Assembly (NCBI RefSeq): GCF_000341245.1
Contig: NZ_ANAD01000137.1
Coordinates: 21,759 to 58,111, forward strand
Length of the DNA stretch: 36,353 bases
DNA from: Nocardiopsis halophila DSM 44494
GTDB taxonomy: Bacteria; Actinomycetota; Actinomycetes; Streptosporangiales; Streptosporangiaceae
Reading direction: 5' to 3'
Shown here: positions 24,729-33,120 of the stretch, piece after piece
How positions within the stretch are numbered: the stretch's first letter is position 1
How the letters are laid out: each line of letters opens with the position of its first letter
Made by a program: the position numbers and the translations under genes
Notes under the pieces: generated by a model
What the model was told of the DNA's origin: nothing
Database searches by the model: none
Seen by the model: the letters and a program-made list of their open reading frames with translations, nothing else

Positions 24729-25427
24729 TTATGCCACTCGCACGAGGTAGACGACGTCGGGCTCGCCCGCGCGCGCGGGCACCTCGACCGTGTGGACGTC
24801 CCCGAAGCGGGCGCGCAGCATGCCCTCGAAGGCCGGAGAGCGCATGGCGCTCCAGAACGCCACCGCCCCTCCAGGGGCGGTGACCGACGCGATCAGGTCC
24901 ATCGCCCCCGGCTCGTAGAGGCGGCCGTTCTCTTCCCGGACGGTCCAGTCGGGGCCGTTGTCGGTGTCCAGGCAGAGCGCGTCGTACCGCTCGCCGCCGT
25001 CCCGGGCGGCGCGTGCGGCCTCCTCCAGCCACTCGGCCAGGTCCGCGCGGACCAGGTCGCACCGCGACTCCTCGGGCAGCCGCCCGGCGACCTCCCCGAG
25101 GGGGCCGGAGTGCCACTCGACGACCTTCGGCTCCAGCTCGACCACGCGCACGAGTCCGACCCGCCGATCGTCCAGCGCCTCCCGCGCCGAGAAGCCGACC
25201 CCCAGCCCGCCGATGAGCACCCGGGCACCCGCGCTCCCGTCGGGCAGGTGGTCCAGGGCGGCCCGCACCATCGCCCGCTCAGAGGCGCCGTCCCGGGTAT
25301 CCATGAGGAAGACCCCGTTACTGAACACTTCCCAGTCCGGACCCGACCGCCGGAGCACCAGCTCACCGCCGGTCTCCCCGATCACCCGGTCCACGACCTC
25401 CGCCACCGCATCCGGGGGCTGGGACAC
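24729..25427 (-). CDS. Spermidine-synthase-like methyltransferase-fold protein
   Basis: 232 residues. The Rossmann-like fold of the polyamine synthase family is visible: strand plus glycine loop RVLIGGLGVGFSAREAL (69-85), an acidic strand end VVELEP (95-100), and CLDTDNGPDW. The typical GGGDG and catalytic Asp-rich loop of true spermidine synthases are not clear, so the substrate may differ. Such proteins are common orphan genes in actinomycetes. GTG 25427 follows AGGAGGAAG; the longer version from 25478 lacks a good site. Confidence 0.8.
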   Translation of the reverse strand: MSQPPDAVAEVVDRVIGETGGELVLRRSGPDWEVFSNGVFLMDTRDGASERAMVRAALDHLPDGSAGARVLIGGLGVGFSAREALDDRRVGLVRVVELEPKVVEWHSGPLGEVAGRLPEESRCDLVRADLAEWLEEAARAARDGGERYDALCLDTDNGPDWTVREENGRLYEPGAMDLIASVTAPGGAVAFWSAMRSPAFEGMLRARFGDVHTVEVPARAGEPDVVYLVRVA

Positions 25428-25540
25428 GTCCGCTTCCTCCTGACGATCGGGACTGCACAGGGCCGGCGCTCCATTCAACCAAAGCCCGCCCCCCGTCCGG
25501 CCCGTCCGACGGCGCCCCGAACGGCGTCACCGGCGAGGCT

Positions 25541-25562
25541 CCGGACCGGTGCACCGGTCCGG
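25541..25562. terminator. Perfect 22-bp palindrome
   Basis: CCGGACCGGTG and its exact complement abut, upstream of the spermidine-synthase-like gene and downstream of hisG. It could terminate read-through from his, together with the next hairpin, or be an operator. Confidence 0.4.
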
Positions 25563-25572
25563 GAACGCCGAA

Positions 25573-25601
25573 GGCACCCGCCCCGTGGTCCGGCGGGTGC
25601 C
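25573..25601 (-). terminator. Terminator of the his operon
   Basis: GGCACCCGCC (25573-25582) pairs perfectly with GGCGGGTGCC (25592-25601) around a 9-base loop, 24 bases beyond the hisG stop; TT follows in the direction of transcription. Confidence 0.7.
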
Positions 25602-25625
25602 CTCAGGACGAGGAAACGGCGCTCC

Positions 25626-26480
25626 TCAGAGGCGGCAGGCGTAGATGTCGGTGACGAGGATGGCGCGGGCGCCGATGTGCCAGAGGTCGTCCATGATCTG
25701 CTGGGCCGCGCGGCGGGGGACCATGGCGCGCACGGCCACCCAGCCCTCGCGGTGGAGCGGGGAGACGGTGGGCCCCTCCATGCCGGGGGTCAGGGCGACG
25801 GCCGCGTCGAGGTGCTCGGCGTGCACGTCGTAGTCCATCATCACGTAGTCGCGGGCGACCAGGACCCCGCGCAGGCGGCGCACCAGCCGCTCCACCAGCG
25901 GGTCCTCCCCGGCGCCCTCCGGGCGGATGAGGACCGCCTCGGATTCCAGGATCGGCTCGCCGAACATCTCCAGCCCGGCGTTGCGCAGGGTGGTCCCGGT
26001 GGAGACGACGTCGGCCACGGCGTCGGCCACGCCCAGCTGGATGGAGCTCTCCACCGCCCCGTCCAGGTGGATGACGCGGGCGCCCACGCCCTTGCCCTCC
26101 AGGTACTGCGTGAGCAGCCCCTCGAAGGAGGTGGCCACCCGCCGGCCCTCCAGGTCCTCCAGCTTCATGGAGGCGCCGCCGGGGGCGGCGAAGCGGAACG
26201 TGGAGTGGCCGAAGCCCAGCGGCAGGACCTCCTCCACCGGGGCGCGGGAGTCCAGGAGCATGTCGCGCCCGGTGATGCCCGCCTGAAGGATGCCCTCGCC
26301 GACGTAGACGGCGATGTCCTTGGGGCGGAGGAAGAAGAACTCGGCGCCGTTGTCCGGGTCGACCATGACGAGGTCGCGCGAGTCCTTGCGCTGGCGGTAC
26401 CCGGCCTCGCGCAGCATGGCGCTGGCCGGTTCGGAGAGCTGGCCCTTGTTGGGCACGGCGATGCGGAGCTGGTCGGGCAT
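25626..26480 (-). CDS. hisG: ATP phosphoribosyltransferase, long form
   Basis: 284 residues, first enzyme of histidine synthesis: joins ATP and PRPP to give phosphoribosyl-ATP. [14 protein letters not shown] at the start and GAGI-like repeats ([14 protein letters not shown], 60-73) are typical. The PRPP-binding loop [18 protein letters not shown] is intact, and the C-terminal ACT-like regulatory domain (about 210-284, ending [10 protein letters not shown]) marks the long, hexameric, histidine-inhibited form. GGGGAAG precedes the ATG. Follows hisE by 64 bases. Confidence 0.97.
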   Translation of the reverse strand: MPDQLRIAVPNKGQLSEPASAMLREAGYRQRKDSRDLVMVDPDNGAEFFFLRPKDIAVYVGEGILQAGITGRDMLLDSRAPVEEVLPLGFGHSTFRFAAPGGASMKLEDLEGRRVATSFEGLLTQYLEGKGVGARVIHLDGAVESSIQLGVADAVADVVSTGTTLRNAGLEMFGEPILESEAVLIRPEGAGEDPLVERLVRRLRGVLVARDYVMMDYDVHAEHLDAAVALTPGMEGPTVSPLHREGWVAVRAMVPRRAAQQIMDDLWHIGARAILVTDIYACRL

Positions 26481-26544
26481 GGAGGCTTCCCCCTCGGGTC
26501 CGTGGTGCCGGTCTGCTGCGTCCGGGGCGGGCGGCCGGGGCCGC

Positions 26545-26808
26545 CTACAGATGGCGGTAGACGTCCTCCAGGCGCAGCCCGCGCGCCAGCATCAGGACCT
26601 GGAGGTGGTAGAGCAGCTGGGAGACCTCTTCGGCCGCGGCCTCGTCGGACTCGTACTCGGCGGCCATCCAGACCTCGGCCGCCTCCTCCACGACCTTCTT
26701 GCCGATGGCATGGACGCCGGCGTCCAGGGCCGCGACCGTGCCCGACCCCTCGGGCCGGGTGCGGGCCTTCTCGGACAGCTCGGCGAACAGCTCATCGAAG
26801 GTCTTCAT
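26545..26808 (-). CDS. hisE: Phosphoribosyl-ATP pyrophosphatase
   Basis: 87 residues, second step of histidine synthesis: hydrolyses phosphoribosyl-ATP to phosphoribosyl-AMP. All-alpha MazG-like fold with [14 protein letters not shown] (38-51) and the acidic pair [19 protein letters not shown], whose Glu and Asp residues bind magnesium. Separate from HisI, as in most actinomycetes. ATG 26808 follows AGGAAAG. First gene of a hisE-hisG operon that diverges from the GNAT gene across 84 bases. Confidence 0.96.
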   Translation of the reverse strand: MKTFDELFAELSEKARTRPEGSGTVAALDAGVHAIGKKVVEEAAEVWMAAEYESDEAAAEEVSQLLYHLQVLMLARGLRLEDVYRHL

Positions 26809-26880
26809 GATCACTTTCCTCAGGCGACTCGCCCCACCAGGGTAGGCGCACCCGCACCCCGCTCGTGACCGCGGCCCCTC

Positions 26881-26886
26881 TACGGT
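26881..26886 (+). promoter_or_regulatory. Probable -10 of a leaderless GNAT transcript
   Basis: TACGGT ends exactly six bases before the GTG start at 26893, so transcription would begin at the start codon. No usable -35 is seen. The same geometry occurs at four other genes in the window. Confidence 0.45.
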
Positions 26887-26892
26887 GGAGCG

Positions 26893-27696
26893 GTGGACAC
26901 GGCAGGGGAGACGGCGGGGCGCACGGTGCTCACCGACGCCCGCGGCGCGGCGGTGGTGAGCTTCGCGGACCGGTCCCGGCCCGGCGCGCTCCTGGCGGCC
27001 GAGGCCCGCGCGCACGGGCCCGGCGCGGCCCGGACGGCGCTGGAGCGGCTGGCGGGGTGGGCGGTGGCCACCGCCGACGGCGGTTTCGCCGAAGAGCTGT
27101 GCGCGGGCGGCGGGCACGCGGTGCGCCGCGCCCGCGAGATGCGGCGCGACCTGGCCGGCGATCCGCCCCCGCCGGAGTGGGAGCAGGCGCGTCCGGGCCC
27201 CGGCCTGCACCTCGTCGGCCTGGCCTCCGGCGCCCTGGACCTGTCCGAGGCGGGGGAGGAGCGGATGCGCGCGGTGTTCGACGCCTTCCTGGCCGCCTTC
27301 CCCGCGGGCCACCCCGACCGCGACCCCGCGCGCAGCGAGGCCGAGGAGTTCGGCCTGCTGTCCGAACTCCTGGACGGCAACGCGCTGGGGCCGGTGATGG
27401 ACGTGAGCGCTTTGGCGGCCGAGGAGGACGGGCGCGTGGGCGCCGTGCTGGTGGTCAACGACCGCCCGGACGAGGTGCCCTGGATCGGCGAAGTGTTCCG
27501 GCGCCCGGACCCGCGGTACGCAGGCCTGGGCGGCCTGCTGATGCGCCGGGCGATCGCCCTGCTGGCCCGGCAGGGCGTTCGGGAGGTCGGCCTGGCCGTG
27601 ACCGAGGGGAATCCGGCCGTCCGTTCCTATGAACGGCTCGGCTTCCGCACGGCGGGCGTCTACAGCACGGTGCGCCTTCCGGCCACCGCCCTGTAG
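26893..27696 (+). CDS. GNAT-family N-acetyltransferase
   Basis: 267 residues. The C-terminal third is a GNAT domain: acetyl-CoA loop [20 protein letters not shown] (around 213-232), then [21 protein letters not shown], the usual motif A and B ending. The N-terminal 160 residues are helical and unlike GNAT, possibly a degenerate first GNAT half or a substrate domain. Acceptor unknown. GTG 26893, probably leaderless. Its last 37 bases overlap the convergent SDR gene, so the two 3' ends are antisense to each other. Confidence 0.85.
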   Translation: MDTAGETAGRTVLTDARGAAVVSFADRSRPGALLAAEARAHGPGAARTALERLAGWAVATADGGFAEELCAGGGHAVRRAREMRRDLAGDPPPPEWEQARPGPGLHLVGLASGALDLSEAGEERMRAVFDAFLAAFPAGHPDRDPARSEAEEFGLLSELLDGNALGPVMDVSALAAEEDGRVGAVLVVNDRPDEVPWIGEVFRRPDPRYAGLGGLLMRRAIALLARQGVREVGLAVTEGNPAVRSYERLGFRTAGVYSTVRLPATAL

Positions 27697-28490
27697 AGGA
27701 CGCGCGGGACGGCCCGAAGAAGGCCGTCCGCCGCCTTGTACTGCGCCCCGGGCACGACCCTCGTGCGTCCGGCGGCCCAGGCCTTCAGGGCGTCGCGGGT
27801 GATGCGCTCCTTGGGGACGAACGCCGCGTCGGGCATGCCGCCCTCCTGCACGGCGCGGGTCATGTCGGTGCGGACGAAGCCCGGCAGCACCGCCGTGACG
27901 TGGACACCGTGCGGGGCCGCCTCCAGGGCCACGCTCTCGCTCCACAGGGTCACGAACTTCTTCGTCCCGGCGTAGACCGACCCGCCCGGGTTCACGGTCA
28001 TCTCCCCCGCCATGGACGACACGTTGATCACGCCCAGGAGGGGGCCGCGCTCGCCCGCCGCCCTGCGCGCCGTCTGCACCGGCAGCACGGCGCGGGTGAG
28101 CCGCAGCACCGCCCGGACGTTCACGTCCAGCATGTGGTCGACGTCGTCGGGGTCCTGTGCGGCGAACTCCCCGCCGTCGCCGCGGCCGGCGTTGTTCACC
28201 AGCAGGTCGACCGGGGCGTCGGGGCCGGTCCCGTCGGCGCGCAGGCGCTCCTCGACGGCGTCGGTCCCGCCCGGCGCCCCCAGATCGGCGGCGAGCACCT
28301 CGGTCCGGGTGCCGAAGCGGTCGCCCAGCTCGGCGGCGAGCGCCTCCAGGCGTTCGGTGCGGCGCGCGACCAGGACGAGGGAGAACCCCCGTTCGGCCAG
28401 GTCTCGGGCGAACTGCTCGCCGATCCCGGAGGAGGCCCCGGTGACGAGCGCGGTCTTGGCAGCGGTCTTGGCAGGGGGTCCGGCGCTCAT
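27660..28490 (-). CDS. Short-chain dehydrogenase (DltE/YqjQ-like)
   Basis: 276 residues. TGASSGIG (17-24), [15 protein letters not shown] (NADP-type strand 2), NNAG (99-102), catalytic Ser158/159 (NVSSMAG), Tyr173 and Lys177 (YAGTK). The ending YRAVAGRR is typical of the DltE-like group; substrate unknown. The ATG at 28490 has no clear ribosome-binding site; TAGCAT (28504-28499) eight bases upstream could be the -10 of a leaderless mRNA. Confidence 0.88.
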   Translation of the reverse strand: MSAGPPAKTAAKTALVTGASSGIGEQFARDLAERGFSLVLVARRTERLEALAAELGDRFGTRTEVLAADLGAPGGTDAVEERLRADGTGPDAPVDLLVNNAGRGDGGEFAAQDPDDVDHMLDVNVRAVLRLTRAVLPVQTARRAAGERGPLLGVINVSSMAGEMTVNPGGSVYAGTKKFVTLWSESVALEAAPHGVHVTAVLPGFVRTDMTRAVQEGGMPDAAFVPKERITRDALKAWAAGRTRVVPGAQYKAADGLLRAVPRVLYRAVAGRRTVL

Positions 28491-28561
28491 GGTGACGCAT
28501 GCTACCCGCGCGGGTTAAGGTCACACCGCTAGAACGGCATTCGGGAAAGGTCAGGTAGCCC

Positions 28562-29533
28562 ATGGAGATGACCCCCCAGACCCGTCGCTTCGTCGACATG
28601 ATGACCGCGGCCGTGCCCGAGATCGGGCCCGGTGCCGACCCCCGGGAGCTGCGCGCGGCCCGTGCGCAGCGCACCCCCGTCGAAGGGCCCGAGGTGGCCC
28701 TGGTGCGGGACCTGTCGGCGCCCGGACCGGCGGGCGAGGTCCCCCTGCGCCACTACCGGCCCGACCCCGCCGCCCCGGCGCCGGGCATCGTCTTCTTCCA
28801 CGGCGGCGGGTTCGTCCTGGGCGACCTGGAGTCCCACGACCACATCTGCCGCATCCTGGCCGACGGCGCCGGGGCGGTCGTCGTGGCGGTGGACTACCGG
28901 CTGGCCCCCGAGCACCCCTACCCGGCGGCGGTCGAGGACTCCGTCGCCGCACTGCGCTGGGTCGCCGACAACGCCGCCGAGCTGGGCATCGACCCGGCGC
29001 GGCTGGCGGTGTGCGGGGACAGCGCCGGGGGCAACCTGGCGACCGTGGCCGCCCGCGCGGCCCGCGACGCCGGCGGCCCGCAACTGTGCCACCAGGCGCT
29101 GATCTACCCGGTCACCGACTTCACCGGGTACGGTCCCAGCGGCGACGGCGCCTACCCCTCCCGCACGGACAACGGCGAGGGCTACTTCCTCACCGGCCGG
29201 GCCATGGCCTGGTTCAACGAGCAGTACCTGTCCGACGGGCAGGAGCGCGAGCCCGACGCCTCGCCCGCGCTCGCCGCACGGCTGGAGGGGCTGCCGCCCG
29301 CGCTCGTGCTGACCGCGGACTTCGACCCGCTGCGCGACGAGGGCGAGGAGTACGCGCGGCTGCTCTGTGCCGCCGGCGTCCCGGCGACCACGGTCCGGGT
29401 GAACGACGGGTTCCACGGGATGTTCGGCTTCGGGGCCTTCCTCCCGGCGGCCGAGCGCGCGGAGAGGGCGGTGACCGCCGCGCTGCGCTCGGTCTTCGCC
29501 GCGACACGGCCCTCCGCTTCACCGGCGTCTTAG
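28562..29533 (+). CDS. Alpha/beta-hydrolase of the hormone-sensitive lipase family
   Basis: 323 residues, likely carboxylesterase acting on short-chain esters. Oxyanion motif HGGG (80-83), [12 protein letters not shown] (112-123), nucleophile Ser154 in GDSAGG, Asp255 in DFDPLRDEG and His285 in GFHGMFG: a complete catalytic set, unlike the hydrolase homologue at 901-1671. Divergent from the SDR gene over 71 bases, and 24 bases ahead of the methyltransferase gene. Natural substrate unknown. Confidence 0.93.
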   Translation: MEMTPQTRRFVDMMTAAVPEIGPGADPRELRAARAQRTPVEGPEVALVRDLSAPGPAGEVPLRHYRPDPAAPAPGIVFFHGGGFVLGDLESHDHICRILADGAGAVVVAVDYRLAPEHPYPAAVEDSVAALRWVADNAAELGIDPARLAVCGDSAGGNLATVAARAARDAGGPQLCHQALIYPVTDFTGYGPSGDGAYPSRTDNGEGYFLTGRAMAWFNEQYLSDGQEREPDASPALAARLEGLPPALVLTADFDPLRDEGEEYARLLCAAGVPATTVRVNDGFHGMFGFGAFLPAAERAERAVTAALRSVFAATRPSASPAS

Positions 29534-29545
29534 GCGCCCACCCGC

Positions 29546-29551
29546 TAGCGT
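29546..29551 (+). promoter_or_regulatory. Possible -10 just before the methyltransferase start
   Basis: TAGCGT ends six bases before ATG 29558, with no ribosome-binding site between, again consistent with leaderless expression even though the esterase gene ends only 24 bases upstream. Confidence 0.4.
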
Positions 29552-29557
29552 GCAGGC

Positions 29558-30247
29558 ATGGCAGCGACACAGAGTCCTACCCACACCCTCCGATTCGACT
29601 CACGGCTGCGCGACGCCGGTCTCTTCCTCCGGGAGGCGGTGCGCACGTTCCGCGCGACCGGGTCGGTCGTGCCCAGCAGCCCCGCCCTGGCCGGCGCGCT
29701 CACCCGCCACCTGACCGAACGGCCCGGCCCCGCCCCCTTGGCGATCCTGGAGGGCGGGGCGGGGACCGGCCCGGTCTCCCGGGCGATCGCCCGCCACATG
29801 GGCCCCGAGGACACCGCCGACCTGGTGGAGGCGAACGCGGGGATGGCCGCCCACCTTCAGGACCTGGTGGACACCGACCCGGACTTCGCTCCGGTCCGGG
29901 AGCGGCTGCGGGTGCACGCCGCGCCCGTGGAGGAGGTCTCCCGCGAGGGCGGGTACGACCTGATCATCTCCGGCCTCCCCCTCGCCAACTTCACGGCCGG
30001 GGAGGTGCGGGGGATATTCGAGCACTACTTCGAGGTGCTCAAGCCGGGCGGGCGGCTGTCGTTCTTCGGCTACCTGTACACCAAGGAGGTCAAGGCGGTC
30101 ATCGCCCCGCGCGAGGACTACCTGCGCCAGGCGCGCTCGGGCTGGGTGGTCGAGGAGTACCTCAACCGCTACGGCACCGGCTCGGAGAAGGTCATCGCGA
30201 ACTTCCCGCCGGCCTGGATCCACCACCTGCGCAAGCCCGTGGACTGA
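29558..30247 (+). CDS. SAM-dependent methyltransferase, phospholipid N-methyltransferase-like
   Basis: 229 residues. The N-terminal LFLREAVRTFRATGSVVPSS followed by ALAGALTRHL matches the start of the PmtA/COG3963 phospholipid methyltransferase group. SAM motif I is ILEGGAGTGPVS (63-74), then an acidic strand end (LVEANAG) and GGYDLIISGLPLANF as motif II. FGYLYTKEVKAVI and FPPAWIHHLRK finish the fold. It may methylate a membrane lipid headgroup, but substrate prediction from sequence is weak. A strong terminator follows. Confidence 0.82.
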   Translation: MAATQSPTHTLRFDSRLRDAGLFLREAVRTFRATGSVVPSSPALAGALTRHLTERPGPAPLAILEGGAGTGPVSRAIARHMGPEDTADLVEANAGMAAHLQDLVDTDPDFAPVRERLRVHAAPVEEVSREGGYDLIISGLPLANFTAGEVRGIFEHYFEVLKPGGRLSFFGYLYTKEVKAVIAPREDYLRQARSGWVVEEYLNRYGTGSEKVIANFPPAWIHHLRKPVD

Positions 30248-30287
30248 CGTCCCGCCCGGCGGCCGCCCGGGGCGGCCGCCGCCGCGC

Positions 30288-30316
30288 ACGGGCGCGGGCC
30301 CAGGGCCCGCGCCCGT
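30288..30316 (+). terminator. Strong terminator with 14-bp perfect stem
   Basis: ACGGGCGCGGGCCC (30288-30301), a single A, then its exact complement (30303-30316), followed by TCTT. Separates the methyltransferase gene from the ClpC-NTD operator region 17 bases on. Confidence 0.8.
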
Positions 30317-30333
30317 TCTTCCGCCCCGAATTC

Positions 30334-30405
30334 GTCAACTTTCATTGACAACACCAAGGTGCGCCGCCTACCGTCAACACAAGTTGACCGTCAAGTTTTG
30401 TTGAC
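30334..30405 (+). promoter_or_regulatory. Three GTCAAC-N4-GTTGAC operators and promoter
   Basis: Site A: GTCAAC (30334-30339), 4 bases, ATTGAC (30344-30349). Site B: GTCAAC (30373-30378), 4 bases, GTTGAC (30383-30388). Site C: GTCAAG (30390-30395), TTTT, GTTGAC (30400-30405). Site A supplies TTGACA (30345-30350) as -35; 18 bases later TACCGT (30369-30374) is the -10 and runs into site B. The 13-base string TACCGTCAACACA around site B is identical to the start of the first operator upstream of the gene at 5162, so one regulator probably controls both. The 4-base centres differ from the 5-base centres at 5.1 kb. Confidence 0.75.
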
Positions 30406-30424
30406 GAATCGAGGGGTGAGCACC

Positions 30425-30895
30425 ATGTTCGAGCGCTTCGGCGACGACGGCCGGAACGCCGTCGTCTGGGCCCAGGAGGAGGCCCGCGGCCTCGGTCACC
30501 GCCGGATCGGCACCGTCCACCTGCTGCTGGCCCTGATGGACGCCCAGGACGGCCCCGCCGCCCGCGCCCTGCGCGAGCACGGCGCGTCCGCACCGGACCT
30601 GCGCACGGCGGCGCAGGCCGCCCCCGTGCCGACGCGCCGCCCGCGCGCGGGCCGCGCGTTCCGGCTCTTCGGCGACCACATCCCCTTCTCCACAGGGGCG
30701 AAGAAGGCGCTGAAGCTGTCGCTGCGCGAGGCCGTGGGCCTGGGCCACCGGCGGATCGGCGGCGCCCACATCCTGCTGGGGGTCCTGCGCGCCGACGGCG
30801 GGGCCGCCCGCGCCCTGGAGCAGGCCGGCGTCGACACCGGCGCGCTCGGCAGCACGGCCGAGCGCCTGGCCCGCGCGTCGGACCGGCCGCGCTGA
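30425..30895 (+). CDS. Stand-alone ClpC N-terminal-domain protein (ClpC3-like)
   Basis: 156 residues: two Clp-N repeats and nothing else. It opens MFERFGDDGRNAVVWAQEEA, nearly the first 20 residues of ClpC1 itself. The second repeat is HIPFSTGAKKALKLSLREA (85-103), then GLGHRRIGGAHILLG. Phe2 and Phe88 correspond to F2 and F80 of mycobacterial ClpC1. With no ATPase it cannot unfold proteins; it may bind adaptor proteins, substrates or ClpC1-targeting antibiotics as a decoy. ATG 30425 follows GAGGGGTGA. No DNA-binding part, so its operators must be read by another protein, most simply the product of 5162-5896. Confidence 0.87.
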   Translation: MFERFGDDGRNAVVWAQEEARGLGHRRIGTVHLLLALMDAQDGPAARALREHGASAPDLRTAAQAAPVPTRRPRAGRAFRLFGDHIPFSTGAKKALKLSLREAVGLGHRRIGGAHILLGVLRADGGAARALEQAGVDTGALGSTAERLARASDRPR

Positions 30896-30906
30896 CCGGG
30901 CGGGTC

Positions 30907-30912
30907 TACCGT
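30907..30912 (+). promoter_or_regulatory. Possible -10 of a leaderless membrane-protein transcript
   Basis: TACCGT ends six bases before ATG 30919, identical in sequence and spacing to the -10 at 5150-5155. No clear -35. The gene may also be read through from the ClpC-NTD gene, whose stop is 23 bases upstream. Confidence 0.4.
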
Positions 30913-30918
30913 GACCCC

Positions 30919-32001
30919 ATGCCCGACCGCCCGACCGGCGCGCACGGACGCAGGCGGAGCCCGGCGGAGGCCTGGCGGGCCTTCCGCGGCTCCGCCCTGC
31001 TGCCCGCGACCGTGCTCGTCCTCATCCTGAGCGCGGCCGCCGCGCTCTTCGCGGGCTCCTACACCTACGCGATGGCCGCGCCCGTACCCCGGGACATCCC
31101 CACCGCCGTGGTGCCGCCGTCCCCGGAACAGGCCGAGGCGCTCTCCTCGGGGGCGGAGGAGCACGGCACCGCCTTCGTGTCGGCCATGGACGAGCGGCTG
31201 GGCTCCTCACTGGACCTGCGCGTCCTCCCCGACGAGGACGCCGCCCGCCGTGCGGTGGAGGAGCAGGAGGTCTTCGCGGTGCTCCAGGTCCGCGGCGACG
31301 AGGTGGAGCTGGGCGTGGCGAGCGCGGCCGGAGCGTCGGTGGCACGGCTGCTCACCGAGACCGCACCGCAGGTCGGCGACGACCTGGGCGTCCGGGTGAC
31401 CGTGCACGACCTCAAGCCGCTCCAGTCCACCGACCCGCAGGGGCTGGCCGTCTTCTACATCTCCCTGGCCGCCGTGATCATCGGGTTCGTGGGCGCGATC
31501 CAGCTCAGCGTGCACGCCTCCGCACTGTCGCCGCCGGTGCGCATCGCCTTCACCGCCGGCTACGCGGCCCTGGGCGGCTTCGCGATCGCCGCGACGGTGG
31601 ACTGGGGGCTGGGCGCGCTGCGCCTGCCGTTCCCCGAGTCGTGGGCGGTCCTGTCGCTGACCATGTTCGCCTCGGGCATGGTCTTCACCATGTTCAACAC
31701 CCTGATCGGCCGCTGGGCGATGCTGCCGACCTGGGGCGTCATGGTGCTCCTGGGCAACCCCTCATCGGGCGGGGCGGTCTCCTGGCCGCTGCTGCCGCAC
31801 CCGCTCGGCGAGCTCGGGCGCTGGCTCCCTCCGGGCGCCTCGATCAGCGCCCAGCACACCGCCATCTACTTCCCGGGGCACCAGCACGCGCTCCCGTTCC
31901 TGGTACTGGGCGCGTGGGCGCTGGCGGGGTGCGCCGTCTTCTGGACCTGGCGCCACCGGCACCCGGGCGGACACCGGACGGCCCCGGCCCACGCCGCCTG
32001 A
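30919..32001 (+). CDS. YhgE/ABC-2-permease-like membrane protein
   Basis: 360 residues. One membrane helix near 28-50, an extracytoplasmic domain (about 52-170) starting VPRDIPTAVVPPSPEQAEAL, then five helices (about 178-350). This split layout, with a large outer domain after helix 1, is that of YhgE/Pip and related ABC-2-like permeases without an ATPase partner. Function unknown; some relatives take part in export or phage reception. It directly follows the ClpC-NTD gene (23 bases) and could share its regulation. Confidence 0.78.
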   Translation: MPDRPTGAHGRRRSPAEAWRAFRGSALLPATVLVLILSAAAALFAGSYTYAMAAPVPRDIPTAVVPPSPEQAEALSSGAEEHGTAFVSAMDERLGSSLDLRVLPDEDAARRAVEEQEVFAVLQVRGDEVELGVASAAGASVARLLTETAPQVGDDLGVRVTVHDLKPLQSTDPQGLAVFYISLAAVIIGFVGAIQLSVHASALSPPVRIAFTAGYAALGGFAIAATVDWGLGALRLPFPESWAVLSLTMFASGMVFTMFNTLIGRWAMLPTWGVMVLLGNPSSGGAVSWPLLPHPLGELGRWLPPGASISAQHTAIYFPGHQHALPFLVLGAWALAGCAVFWTWRHRHPGGHRTAPAHAA

Positions 32002-32047
32002 GCGGGCGGACGCGGGGCCGGCGGCGCCGTTCATCCCACCACTCCGC

Positions 32048-32131
32048 TCACTCCTGCCTGCCCATGTAGATGTAGGCGCCTATCGCCGCCGCCAGGATGA
32101 GCACGGGGAGAACGAACAGGACGAAGGTCAT
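32048..32131 (-). CDS. 27-residue single-helix membrane peptide
   Basis: MTFVLFVLPVLILAAAIGAY and a short polar tail ending MGRQE: one membrane helix and nothing else. GGAGTGAGG lies about six bases before the ATG at 32131. Size and composition resemble small accessory subunits of membrane complexes (KdpF- or CydX-like in style only). Too short to assign, but the ribosome-binding site and uniform hydrophobicity favour a real gene. Confidence 0.55.
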   Translation of the reverse strand: MTFVLFVLPVLILAAAIGAYIYMGRQE

Positions 32132-32309
32132 ATCGGCCTCACTCCATCGAGGGGGGTCGCCGCGCGGGCACGAGGGAGGGTCGAGCGCGGCGTCGTGGCA
32201 GGCTGGTCCCGCGCGCCGGGCCGCACCGTCGTCGCTCTCGACGGCATCGGCCCGCCCACGGTGTGCCATCCGACAATCCTGCGATCGGAACGCCGGACAC
32301 GGACCCCGC

Positions 32310-32340
32310 CGTGACCGAGTGGAGACCCGATGGGGTCACG
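32310..32340 (-). terminator. Hairpin after the VOC gene
   Basis: CGTGACC (32310-32316) and GGTCACG (32334-32340) pair around a 17-base loop, 12 bases beyond the VOC stop on the minus strand. Confidence 0.45.
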
Positions 32341-32352
32341 GCCGCAATCGGA

Positions 32353-33120
32353 TCATCCCCGGCGGCCTCCGGCCGTCGCCGGCCCGCCACCGTCGAACGC
32401 GTCGAGCAGGGTGCGCAGCGCGGAGCCGGAGGGGTGCACCGGGACGGGCGGTCCGGGGGCGTTCATCCGCCGCTCCCCCCGACGGGGCGGGGGGCCGAGC
32501 TCGACGCGTCCGCGCGGGGTGTCCAGGGCGACCACCAGCCCGGCCGGGCCCGGTTCGGCCCGCACGCCGGCGCCGACCGCGTGCAGCGGCGCGGCGACCG
32601 CCTCCGGCTCGGGCGCCTGCACCCGGAGGTCGGCCAAGCGCACCTCGGGCAGGCCGGAGGAGGCGGGGTGCGGCGCGTCGCCCCAGTCGATGAGGAAGGG
32701 GACCGCGCCGCTGGGGTGGGCGCCCCGCGGATCGGTGAGCCGCCACCGCAGCAGGCGGCCGTCGAGACGGCGGCGGCTCATCGCGAGCACGCGGCCCGGG
32801 TCGTAGCCGGCGCTGCGCGCCCGGCGGGCGTGGTCGGGCAGGCCGTCGCGGCGCACGGCCCAGGTGACGGCACCGGGCGCGGAGAGGGTGTCGACGCGGA
32901 ACGGGCGCGGCCCGGCGGGCGGGATCTGCGCCGGGTCGGGGCCGACCAGCTCCAGGTAGGCCCCGCCGCCGAGCCCCACGAGCCGGTTGCGCGTCCCCCA
33001 CCCGGGGTGCGACCCGCCGGGGCCGGGTTCGACCCCGGTGAGCCGGGCGAACGCGGCGACCGCCGCGGGCAGGTCCGGGGCGGCGTAGACGATGTGGTCC
33101 AGTCCGGGAGGCAGCGACAT
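32353..33120 (-). CDS. VOC/glyoxalase-like domain protein
   Basis: 255 residues. LDHIVYAAPDLPAAVAAFARLTG (7-29) is the start of a Glyoxalase_3-type vicinal-oxygen-chelate fold, with WGTRNRLVGLGGGAYLELVG following and a second half at about 165-215 (LADLRVQAPEPEAVAAPL, LDTPRGRVELG). The first His is retained as a possible metal ligand. The C-terminal tail of about 35 residues is low-complexity apart from SALRTLLDAFD. Reaction unknown. ATG 33120; the in-frame region further upstream is arginine- and proline-rich and unlikely to be translated. Confidence 0.82.
   Translation of the reverse strand: MSLPPGLDHIVYAAPDLPAAVAAFARLTGVEPGPGGSHPGWGTRNRLVGLGGGAYLELVGPDPAQIPPAGPRPFRVDTLSAPGAVTWAVRRDGLPDHARRARSAGYDPGRVLAMSRRRLDGRLLRWRLTDPRGAHPSGAVPFLIDWGDAPHPASSGLPEVRLADLRVQAPEPEAVAAPLHAVGAGVRAEPGPAGLVVALDTPRGRVELGPPPRRGERRMNAPGPPVPVHPSGSALRTLLDAFDGGGPATAGGRRG

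Noticed and set aside
26545-28674. Long minus-strand frame that would fuse hisE to upstream sequence
   Set aside because: HisE is complete from ATG 26808 with its own ribosome-binding site, and the upstream part is antisense to the GNAT gene.
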